Source of the DNA: Verrucomicrobiota bacterium
GTDB lineage: Bacteria > Verrucomicrobiota > Verrucomicrobiae > Chthoniobacterales > UBA10450
Assembly: GCA_005887855.1 (NCBI GenBank)
Contig: VBQB01000046.1
Span: forward strand, 1 to 14,841
Direction: 5' to 3'
DNA: 14,841 nucleotides
Shown: positions 8,286-14,319 of the stretch, piece after piece
How the letters are laid out: each line of letters starts with the position of its first letter
Position numbering within the stretch: the stretch's first letter is position 1
Translations under genes and position numbers: made by a program
Notes under the pieces: model-generated
What the model was told of the DNA's origin: nothing
What the model saw: only the letters and a program-made list of their open reading frames with translations
The model's database searches: none

Positions 8286-9325
8286 GGTTTCGCCGACTCG
8301 GCCGGGCCGTAAACTAAGAGCTTCAACGTGTTCGGCACAATCATTGGCCGGCTTGGAGATGCACCGGGCGCTGGCGAAGGCGGCGGATGAAATTGCGCCG
8401 TGGGCAAATAGATCCGATGCGTCTGCGGATCGAGCGCGATCGTGCGCGCGCCGCGCTCCGTCTTGAGCGTTTGGATGGTTGTAAGTCTCTGCGGAGTTTC
8501 TTCTTTCGCGATCGTCGTGGTTCCATCGCCGCATGATGCAAACGCGAGTTGCGTCGCGTCGTCGAATGCGCAGCCATCAACGCCGTCGCCGATCGGCACC
8601 GTGGCAACAACTTTTCCAGTTTCAGTGTCGAGCATCGCCATCAATTTGTTATGACAGCCGACGAACAACCGGTGATGCGTCGCGTCGAACGCCATTCCAG
8701 TTGGCTCGGTGCCCGGCGCGAGTGACCAGCGCGCCACCACTTCGTGCTTTGCCGCGTCGATGACCGCGACTTCGCTTTTGTCTTCCACATTACAGTAAAT
8801 ACGTTCTGCCGCGCTGTCGGTTGCCGCGAACTCCGGGTTGCCACCGAGCGCGATCGTGTTGACTACGCCTGCCGTTTTTGCGTTGATCACAGTCGCCGAA
8901 TTTCCGCTGTGGTTGAAAACGTAAATTTCGCCGTGACGCGGCTCGTAAACGAGCGCGTCGGGATTCGCGCCGGTGTCTATTTTCGAAATCGTGCGAAGCG
9001 TCTTTAGATCGACAACGCTCACTTTCGATTCCTTGCCATTCGACGAGAAACCGCGCTCCAAATCCGGCACGACGATAAGCCCGTGAACGCCAGGCGTGTC
9101 GCCGATCTCGCCGATCACGGCGTTCTTCGTAAGATCGACAACGACGACTTTCGTCGCGTGCGAGAGATAGAGACGATGCCCCGCCGCATCGACGGTCACA
9201 TAATCCCAGCCGCCCTCGCCGCCGATTGGGATTTCATTGAGAAATTTGTACGCTTCTTCAGCGGCAGCAGTCCCGCATAACAACGCAACCGAAAACCCTA
9301 ACGCTGCCAGAGCCTTCAGATGCAT
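8282..9325 (-). CDS. YncE-like exported beta-propeller protein (YVTN repeats)
   Basis: A 347-residue secreted protein. Residues 1-22 are a signal peptide (MHLKALAALGFSVALLCG, cleavage after TAAA). The mature part consists of about seven repeats of roughly 40 residues with the pattern D...hRLYLSh...VVVVDLtt..V...I, for example HRLYLSHATKVVVVDLTK, HGEIYVFNHSGNSATVINAK and HRLFVGCHNKLMAMLDTETG. Such YncE-type propellers sit in the periplasm, and their ligands are mostly unknown. Three Cys residues occur near repeats 5-6 (FVGC, DGC, FASC). A Pro-rich stretch (FHPPPSPAPGASPSRP) interrupts the last blade. The gene starts only 21 bases after secG and is probably co-transcribed with it. Its TAA shares bases with the stop of the oppositely transcribed RND permease. 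Confidence 0.82.
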   Translation of the reverse strand: MHLKALAALGFSVALLCGTAAAEEAYKFLNEIPIGGEGGWDYVTVDAAGHRLYLSHATKVVVVDLTKNAVIGEIGDTPGVHGLIVVPDLERGFSSNGKESKVSVVDLKTLRTISKIDTGANPDALVYEPRHGEIYVFNHSGNSATVINAKTAGVVNTIALGGNPEFAATDSAAERIYCNVEDKSEVAVIDAAKHEVVARWSLAPGTEPTGMAFDATHHRLFVGCHNKLMAMLDTETGKVVATVPIGDGVDGCAFDDATQLAFASCGDGTTTIAKEETPQRLTTIQTLKTERGARTIALDPQTHRIYLPTAQFHPPPSPAPGASPSRPMIVPNTLKLLVYGPAESAKP

Positions 9326-9346
9326 CAGACGTCGGGGTCTGCGTTT

Positions 9347-9868
9347 TTACTTCGGCGTTGCCGTGGGACTCGTCGCTGTTGCCACCGGCGCTGCAGTTGG
9401 CGAAGCGACGGCCTGCGCAGCCGACGATGACGCGGTCGCTGGACTTGCACTCCCCTGAGACAAAACGCCAGCGCCAGACTCCGGCGATGCGGAAGAACCG
9501 GGTGGAGCCTGAACCGGCGCTGGAGAGGAATTAGGCGAAAGTTGAGGAGCGGCCGTCGGCGCAGGAGAGATTTGCGGTGCCGCTTGCGTCTTCATCAGCT
9601 CGCGCCGAAATGCGCTGCCGCCTGCCGTGCTCTTATGGGCATAAAGGATCGACAACGCAAAGGTGAGCGCAAAAAAAATGCCAGCCATCCAGGCCGTGAA
9701 CTTCACCAGCACGTTTGTGGTTTGTGCGCCAAAAATATTTTCCGTAACGCCCCCGCCAAATGCCGCGCCCAAGCCTTCGCTCTTCGGCCGCTGCATCAAA
9801 ATTACGAGCATCATGAGCAGCGCCACGAGCACATAGAGCACTAGAAGTATATTGATCAGGAGGTTCAT
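9347..9868 (-). CDS. secG: SecG, preprotein translocase subunit with long low-complexity tail
   Basis: Residues 1-78 are a complete SecG: TM1 about 3-24 (LLINILLVLYVLVALLMMLV) and the conserved cytoplasmic loop LMQRPKSEGLGAAFGGG. The loop is followed by FGAQTTNVLVKFTAWMAG and TM2 about 55-75. SecG associates with SecYE in the inner membrane and assists SecA-driven export. The remaining 95 or so residues are Pro/Ala/Ser/Thr-rich (APTAAPQLSPNSSPAPVQAP and similar). They carry no domain I recognise, making the 173-residue protein more than twice the usual minimum. The start ATG at 9868 fits the family; no Shine-Dalgarno is seen. Downstream, the YncE-like gene follows after 21 bp. Upstream, a 98-bp gap contains a heptamer repeat before mazG. 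Confidence 0.9.
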   Translation of the reverse strand: MNLLINILLVLYVLVALLMMLVILMQRPKSEGLGAAFGGGVTENIFGAQTTNVLVKFTAWMAGIFFALTFALSILYAHKSTAGGSAFRRELMKTQAAPQISPAPTAAPQLSPNSSPAPVQAPPGSSASPESGAGVLSQGSASPATASSSAAQAVASPTAAPVATATSPTATPK

Positions 9869-9948
9869 CCGGACGAAGAATATTGCCGAAGGTGGAGCGG
9901 AAGCAAACGTCCAACCCGCCTTCGCAAAGCTACGGACGCGGCGCTACT

Positions 9949-10006
9949 GAACATCGAACATCAAACTCAGAGGAGTTCGGCGTTGGGCGTTCGATGTTCG
10001 ATGTTA
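9949..10006. repeat. Heptanucleotide repeat array with inverted arms (GATGTTC/GAACATC)
   Basis: Five head-to-tail 7-mers cover 9972-10006: GGAGTTC, GGCGTTG, GGCGTTC, GATGTTC, GATGTTA. Two to three inverted units precede them (GAACATC 9949-9955, GAACATC 9956-9962, AAACTCA 9963-9969). The arms AACATCGAACATC (9950-9962) and GATGTTCGATGTT (9993-10005) are perfect 13-bp reverse complements. A smaller AACTC/GAGTT hairpin (9964-9968, 9973-9977) lies inside the loop. The transcript could fold into a long hairpin. Arrays like this are, to my knowledge, scattered between genes in Verrucomicrobia and relatives. This one overlaps the 3' end of mazG. Confidence 0.8.
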
Positions 10007-10806
10007 GGTGTTTTTTCCTTAATCGTGTTCCAAATTGCGTCCAGCTCGGCAAGCTCGACATCACCAAGCCGTTTGCCTTGTGCTTGCAGCTTGTCCTCGA
10101 GCCGATTGAATCGCGTGACGAACTTGTCCGTCGCGGTTTGCAGAGCGCTCTCGGCATCGAGTTTGCATTTGCGCGCTAGATTGACGACCGCGAACAACAA
10201 ATCGCCGATCTCATCCTCAATCTCATCGCACGGGCTTCCGGACCGTGAAGCATCGGCAGGATGTTGATGCCACGACTCAATCGCTGATTTTGTTTCGCCC
10301 AGTTCTTCTTCAACTTTTTCGATCACATCGCGCAGCTCGCTCCAATCGAAATTGACGCGGGCCACTTTCGATTGCGCTTTTTGCGCGCGCATCAAGGCGG
10401 GCAACGCCTCCGGCAAACCATCGAGATAATGTCTGCCTGTTTTTTCCGAACGCTTGATCGATTCCCATTGTTTCAGCACTGCGCCGCTGTCGCGCACATC
10501 GCTTTTGCCAAAGACATGCGGGTGACGCCGGATGAGTTTCTCCGTCACGTCACCGAGAACATTGTCGATATCGAATCGCTGCTCTTCCTGCGCGATTTCC
10601 GCGTGCATCACGATGAGCAGGAGAAGATCGCCCAATTCTTCGCGGAAATTTGCGCTGTCATTCGCGCGCATCGCTCCGGCTACTTCGTAAGCCTCTTCAA
10701 TCAAGGCGGGCAGAAGCGACTCATGTGTCTGTTCGCGGTCCCAGGGACAACCGCCCGGCGCCCGCAATTTCGCGACGATCTCGCAGAGTTTTTCAAACGC
10801 GGTCAT
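9967..10806 (-). CDS. mazG: MazG nucleoside triphosphate pyrophosphohydrolase
   Basis: A 279-residue, two-domain MazG that hydrolyses NTPs to NMP and pyrophosphate, cleaning the nucleotide pool. Domain 1 (about 1-110) starts with KLRAPGGCPWDREQTHESL and carries the Mg-binding pattern EEAYEV ... EELGDLL. After the linker (HPHVFGKSDV ... QWESIKRSEK), domain 2 (about 150-255) has KVEEELGE ... EDEIGDLLFAVVNLAR. The N-terminus begins seven residues before the LR-x-P-xx-CPWD block, as in E. coli, so the ATG at 10806 is the right start. That ATG is part of the terminal GTCAT of an upstream repeat element, and no Shine-Dalgarno is present. The last 14 residues (TPNIEHRTPNAELL) and the TGA are encoded by a heptamer repeat and are unlikely to be original. 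Confidence 0.9.
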   Translation of the reverse strand: MTAFEKLCEIVAKLRAPGGCPWDREQTHESLLPALIEEAYEVAGAMRANDSANFREELGDLLLLIVMHAEIAQEEQRFDIDNVLGDVTEKLIRRHPHVFGKSDVRDSGAVLKQWESIKRSEKTGRHYLDGLPEALPALMRAQKAQSKVARVNFDWSELRDVIEKVEEELGETKSAIESWHQHPADASRSGSPCDEIEDEIGDLLFAVVNLARKCKLDAESALQTATDKFVTRFNRLEDKLQAQGKRLGDVELAELDAIWNTIKEKTPNIEHRTPNAELL

Positions 10807-10920
10807 TTCGAGCGGAGCGCCGCGGAGTCAAGAAGTCCCGCAGCGCTACCTTTGAGTTCCATCACGGGATTCCTCCACCCATTCGACTTCGCTCAGGGCA
10901 AGACTTTCGCTCGGAATGAC
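10802..10920. repeat. Dispersed palindromic (MITE-like) element filling the mazG upstream gap
   Basis: The ends are inverted: GTCATTTCGAGCG (10802-10814) against CGCTCGGAATGAC (10908-10920), 12 of 13 matching. Inside, GGAGTCAAGAAGTCCCG (10824-10840 region) partly mirrors CGGGATTCCTCCAC (10865-10878 region), so the 119 bases could form an imperfect long hairpin. It carries no open frame of its own. Elements with these TCATTTCGAGCG/CGGAATGAC ends are familiar as intergenic repeats in several environmental phyla; that is recollection, not a search. It occupies essentially the whole space between the DUF2270 stop (10927) and the mazG start codon. No target-site duplication is visible. Confidence 0.75.
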
Positions 10921-10926
10921 ATTCCT

Positions 10927-11646
10927 TCAAATCCGCCACAGCGAGCGGTGCGTGCCGAATTCTGAAATTTCGCCGGAAGATTTGCGGCTGACGTAAATCG
11001 TGATTGCAGTCACGCTGACGAGAGTACCAGCAAAAACGAAGGCAACTAGCCAGGAAGGAATGTGTCCGATGCGTAGCGCGTGGTAAAACGAGGGCAGGTC
11101 GTCAATCGGCGCGCTCGCGTGCAAGAATATTTTCGTCACCCACGCGATCATAATGAGAATGAAAATGAAAACGTAGTTGCGCTTCAATCGTCGCCCGACC
11201 GCTTCCAGTTTGCTGATTTTGAAGCAGGGCAAGATCAAATCTTCGCAAACGAGCTTTTTCCATTCGCCTTGGAGCATCTCGCGATTTTCCATCACCATGG
11301 GCACCAGGAAATGCGCTTCCAGCATCCGGATGCGGGCGCGGAACGCGTCGTAGAAGCGGTAACGGCGCGCCTCAATCCAGAGCATCGCCCAGACGATGGC
11401 GAGATTAAAAAAGAAAATGATGTGCGGCACTTCGCGAGTGGTAAAGGCGATCGTGATGATAGCGGTGCTGCTGGTGATCGCCCAATTAGTGGTGATGTCG
11501 AGCCGCTGCCGCCAGACCATGATCCGGCCCATCTCGCCGCGATAAAAATGCGACATCGCGTTAACGTATCCCGGATCATAAATGCTGCGCTGCAACGAGA
11601 CCGTCGCCTCCTCATTCGATTCGTTTGCTATCTTTTCAGTTGCCAC
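10927..11646 (-). CDS. DUF2270 integral membrane protein
   Basis: An inner-membrane protein of unknown function recognised from the DUF2270 signature. SHFYRGEMGRIMVWRQRLD and TTNWAITSSTA precede TM1, and WIEARRYRFYDAFRARIRML follows TM2. From a GTG start at 11646 it is 239 residues, with four membrane segments at about 55-70, 75-92, 157-175 and 197-218. A soluble loop of about 65 residues lies between TM2 and TM3. An ATG at 11556 (MSHFYRGE, 209 residues) is the alternative start. The same frame stays open to 12093, but that stretch is antisense to a clear PTS EIIA gene, so I reject the longer form. The GTG leaves a 63-bp divergent spacer to that gene. Downstream come a repeat element and mazG on the same strand. 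Confidence 0.75.
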   Translation of the reverse strand: MATEKIANESNEEATVSLQRSIYDPGYVNAMSHFYRGEMGRIMVWRQRLDITTNWAITSSTAIITIAFTTREVPHIIFFFNLAIVWAMLWIEARRYRFYDAFRARIRMLEAHFLVPMVMENREMLQGEWKKLVCEDLILPCFKISKLEAVGRRLKRNYVFIFILIMIAWVTKIFLHASAPIDDLPSFYHALRIGHIPSWLVAFVFAGTLVSVTAITIYVSRKSSGEISEFGTHRSLWRI

Positions 11647-11709
11647 GGCTATCAGATTAACTGGATAACTGGCTTTGCCCGGATAATCCAATAAATCTCG
11701 CTGCCGCCA

Positions 11710-12168
11710 ATGGCTATCGCGCTGCCCGATCTTGTCGATGAAAAGCAGGTAATCCTGCGATTGCGTTCCCGAAAACCGGGGAATGCGCTGCGCGAGATCG
11801 TTCAGTTGCTCGCGAACAATGGGAAGATCGAGGATCCTGAAAAATTTCTCGAGCAAGTGCTCGCGCGGGAGCACGCACATCCCAGCGTAGTGGAGTATGG
11901 CGTTGTGTTCCCGCATGCACGCACGGACTTGGTTGATGAAATCGTTCTTGGCATCGGGCGCAGCCGGGCCGGTATTCCATTTGGCGAAAACGGAGTACGC
12001 GCGCGGCTGATTTTCGTGATCGGCGTGCCGCAGCTGTTGGTCAATGATTATCTGATCTGTGTCGGAACGCTGGCGCGGATTGTAAAAGATCATGCCACGC
12101 GATCGACGCTGCTTCGTGCCGAAACTCCGCGTGAATTTCTGGATGCACTCACAGCGGAAACGTTGTAG
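11710..12168 (+). CDS. PTS EIIA type-2 domain protein (PtsN / fructose-type EIIA)
   Basis: A 152-residue single-domain EIIA of the fructose/mannitol/nitrogen-PTS fold. The N-terminal helix and strand VILRLRSRKPGNALREIVQL are followed by LEQVLAREHAH. The active-site block is YGVVFPHARTDLV, whose His69 is the predicted phosphorylation site. The C-terminal part has VRARLIFVIGVPQ, YLICVGTLARIVKD and LLRAETPREFLDAL, all family-typical. The full-length domain starts just after the ATG at 11710, supporting that start; no Shine-Dalgarno is visible. No EI, HPr or sugar permease lies in the window, so a regulatory rather than sugar-import role is possible but unproven. The gene lies entirely within a long antisense open frame, which could cause it to be missed or mis-called. 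It is divergent from DUF2270 and convergent with ccsA. Confidence 0.85.
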   Translation: MAIALPDLVDEKQVILRLRSRKPGNALREIVQLLANNGKIEDPEKFLEQVLAREHAHPSVVEYGVVFPHARTDLVDEIVLGIGRSRAGIPFGENGVRARLIFVIGVPQLLVNDYLICVGTLARIVKDHATRSTLLRAETPREFLDALTAETL

Positions 12169-12455
12169 CCGGTGTCACCGACCACGGGTGGGCCATCAAC
12201 GGACACCTGCCGATCGACGCTTCGCGCGACTCGTTGCAAATTTCTGCGCTCCGCTTTTTTACGCCCACCTTCGTTCCGCCCGTCTGAATATTTTCCCCCG
12301 GATCGAGACGGCGGGGCTTGCGGCCCGAGCGATCGACGCCGATGCATTGTCTTGCGTCCCGCCATACTTTAGATTCGAAACTGAGCAGCCAAGAGAGCGC
12401 ATGTGGTATCCCCGACGCTTTCGGAGCCGGCCGGAGTCATCGACCCAGGCTACAG
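12169..12455. other. 287-bp convergent gap with no confident gene
   Basis: This lies between the converging PTS EIIA and ccsA genes. I see no convincing terminator: TTTTTT near 12256 is preceded only by a 3-bp GCG/CGC stem. GGTGTC (12171-12176) and GACACC (12202-12207) form a weak inverted repeat. One plus-strand frame reads protein-like without a start codon from about 12153 to the TGA ending near 12290 (VTDHGWAINGHLPIDASRDS in its middle). The other frames are also open but compositionally biased. A decayed gene end or a dispersed repeat is possible. Confidence 0.3.
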
Positions 12456-14054
12456 CTACACGGCCACGGGCTCGTCTTTGATTTCGCCCGCCGAAGCAAT
12501 CGCGCGCTTGCTCATTCGGTATCGCCAGATCGTAAACGCAACGAATAAAAGATCGAGAATGACAAATGTTGCCACGTAGGTCTCGCCGCCGATGCCGAAC
12601 CCATAGCTGTGCAAACCTTTTCCGAGGACAAAATTCACGCCGTACCACGCCATCAAGACCGCGAGAAAACAGACCACGCTCGCGACCACCAAACCGAACT
12701 CGGTCCACCAACCGGCCAGCCGGCCGTGCAAGGTGAGGATGTAACAGAGCAGCGCGATCAGCGCCCAAGTTTCCTTCGGATCCCAGCCCCAAAAACGTCC
12801 CCAGGAGTAATTCGCCCAGACGCCGCCCAGGATCGTTCCCGCGGCGAGCAAGAGCACGCCGAGCTGGAGGACGCGATAAAGCCAGAAATGCATTGGGGCG
12901 TCCACACTCGCCGCCGCCGGATTGCGTGCATAGCGCCAGAGCAGAATGTGCCCAAAGCTCATCGCCAGTGCGAATGCCGCATAGCTCAGCGTGATCGTGA
13001 GCACATGAATGGTGAGCCAAAAATTATCGCGCAACACGGGAACGAGCGGATCGATGCTCGAGGGCATCGCGATTGGCATCTGATGAACGAGCAGCAGCGC
13101 GATCAGCGTCACCGGCAACGCCGCGAGAAGATATACTGGTGTGCGATAACGCGCGAAGAAGATCATCCCGAAGAAGGACACCGCGAATGACACCCAGATG
13201 ATTGATTCATACATGTTCGTGACTGGCGGGCGGCCAGCGATTAGACAACGCATCACAATTCCGCTGGCCTGAAATGCGACACCGAGAAGCGCAATCGCTA
13301 CGCCGACGTTCTGCAACGCGCGTCCGCGTTTGCGCAGGTGTGCCGCGATTAAAATTACGAGCGCGATCCCGTAACACCAGATCGCGCGATAAAATCCTTC
13401 GAAATGGTTGTAGAAATACTCGAGCCGCAGTTGTCGTTCCCGCGGATAAATCGACGGACTGAACTTTCGTAAATTGTCCTGCAACTGACGCGCGGCTGAG
13501 CTGAAATTGAATGCGTCGGCCTCCGTATAGGCGCGCATCATTTTTGTCAGTTCGGCGAAGGCCGGAGCGAGCTGCGTTTCGTTGTAGTAAGCCGCGACTG
13601 CCGCCGGATCGGGCACTACCCACGCATCCGTTTCCCTTTGCGGCGATGGAACGATGAGCAACGCGTTTCCATTCATCACATTTCCAAGCAACGCCAATCG
13701 GTCATTTACGCTGAGGGCCTCTTGCTGAACCCGGTCGAGCGTTTTCTCCGCGCGCTTGAGAGCGCGCGCCTCGCTCGCGATCCGCTTCAACTCCGCTGAC
13801 CCGGTCATTTGCGCAAACGAAAATCTTCGCTGTGTTTTATCGAGCCCGAGCTGCTCGATTAGTTTGCCTAACGAAATCAGCACCATTGGCTCGTTTTTCC
13901 AATCGCGCGTGTCGAGCAGTGCCGACAAAACAAAATCGTTCGGCTGCCATTTCCGGCTTACGCCGTCCCCCATCCTGTATCGCAAGTAAACCGAATTGCT
14001 TGAAATCCAGACCACCACTATTCGCAGCGGGCGGATCAGACTGCCCATAACCAA
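12456..14054 (-). CDS. ccsA: CcsA-type cytochrome c biogenesis protein (main frame; N-terminus frame-broken)
   Basis: This frame encodes the haem-handling core of a CcsA/ResC (system II) cytochrome c assembly protein. It has several membrane helices from about residue 222 on and the conserved GRPPVTNMYESI (about 274-285). His350 (LTIHVLTITLSYAAF) follows, then the WWD signature ANYSWGRFWGWDPKETWALI (about 414-433) and LHSYG (His482) before the last helix. Residues about 36-215 are a periplasmic extension beginning KWQPNDFVLSALLDTRDW. The first 35 or so residues of the open frame (MVMGSLIRPLRIVVVW...) do not look authentic. In another frame the same DNA encodes a signal peptide and the expected DGGR motif, so the real start is probably near 14109 and a frame break lies near 13962. 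No ccsB/resB partner is seen in the window. Confidence 0.82.
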   Translation of the reverse strand: MVMGSLIRPLRIVVVWISSNSVYLRYRMGDGVSRKWQPNDFVLSALLDTRDWKNEPMVLISLGKLIEQLGLDKTQRRFSFAQMTGSAELKRIASEARALKRAEKTLDRVQQEALSVNDRLALLGNVMNGNALLIVPSPQRETDAWVVPDPAAVAAYYNETQLAPAFAELTKMMRAYTEADAFNFSSAARQLQDNLRKFSPSIYPRERQLRLEYFYNHFEGFYRAIWCYGIALVILIAAHLRKRGRALQNVGVAIALLGVAFQASGIVMRCLIAGRPPVTNMYESIIWVSFAVSFFGMIFFARYRTPVYLLAALPVTLIALLLVHQMPIAMPSSIDPLVPVLRDNFWLTIHVLTITLSYAAFALAMSFGHILLWRYARNPAAASVDAPMHFWLYRVLQLGVLLLAAGTILGGVWANYSWGRFWGWDPKETWALIALLCYILTLHGRLAGWWTEFGLVVASVVCFLAVLMAWYGVNFVLGKGLHSYGFGIGGETYVATFVILDLLFVAFTIWRYRMSKRAIASAGEIKDEPVAV

Positions 14055-14109
14055 CGCTCCTAAAAAGCATGCTAGCCGCTGCGACGAACATGAATATGCG
14101 CGTTCTCAA
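13963..14109 (-). pseudogene. ccsA: Out-of-frame N-terminal part of the ccsA gene (signal peptide and DGGR motif)
   Basis: In the frame offset from the main ccsA frame, a TTG at 14109 (alternatives: ATG 14091, TTG 14145) gives MRTRIFMFVAAASMLFRSVG. It continues YGQSDPPAANSGG, a good signal peptide, then LDFKQFGLLAIQDGGR. That block resembles the family's (L)xVQDGGRxKPLDTxAR N-terminal motif. After the Arg codon (13965-13963) this frame degenerates, while skipping the single base 13962 enters the main frame as VSRKWQPNDFVL. Related proteins, as I recall them, have some 20-30 further residues between DGGR and this point, so a deletion with a frame change is likely. A sequencing or assembly error is the alternative. 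Confidence 0.55.
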
Positions 14110-14137
14110 GCGGAGCGAATGTAGTCCTCGCCGCGCG

Positions 14138-14290
14138 GGCTTCAATGATTACCTCAGGCAGTACAGGGAACTCGTAAAGAGCACCTTCAAGCGTCCGGCG
14201 ATTTTTGGGTACATGATTGGCAACGAGATATTCGATGAAGTAACCCAGAATCCTCAGTTTTGGCTGACTTATTCGTTTCCGTTTGCGTAA
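14138..14290 (+). pseudogene. Relic of a glycoside-hydrolase-like (clan GH-A TIM-barrel) protein
   Basis: In one plus-strand frame, 14141-14262 reads FNDYLRQYRELVKSTFKRPA followed by IFGYMIGNEIFDEVTQNPQFW, then a stop at 14290. The pattern helix, P-x-I-x-GY-x-IGNE resembles the end of beta-strand 4 in clan GH-A glycosidases, where the Asn-Glu pair holds the acid/base catalyst. Only about 40 residues survive. Upstream in-frame sequence is antisense to the ccsA signal peptide and not family-like, and there is no room for a barrel before the next gene at 14320. I therefore read it as a fragment left by deletion. Identification rests on the motif only. Confidence 0.45.
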
Positions 14291-14319
14291 GATTAAATAA
14301 ATCAGCTAACGTAAGAGCC

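Noticed and set aside
11647..12093. N-terminal extension of the DUF2270 frame (start at 12093)
   Set aside because: It is antisense to a well-supported PTS EIIA gene and does not resemble anything found in front of DUF2270.
12235..12265. Possible intrinsic terminator before TTTTTT downstream of the EIIA gene
   Set aside because: The only stem before the T run is GCG-CTC-CGC (3 bp), too weak to call.
12259..13020. A 253-codon minus-strand frame overlapping the 3' part of ccsA
   Set aside because: It is the offset frame of the CcsA WWD region. The in-register CcsA motifs are unambiguous, and this frame is Arg-rich without a fold signature.
14069..14137. First 23 codons of the plus-strand frame that contains the glycosidase relic
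   Set aside because: These bases encode the ccsA signal peptide on the other strand and do not match the relic's family; only 14138 onward is included.
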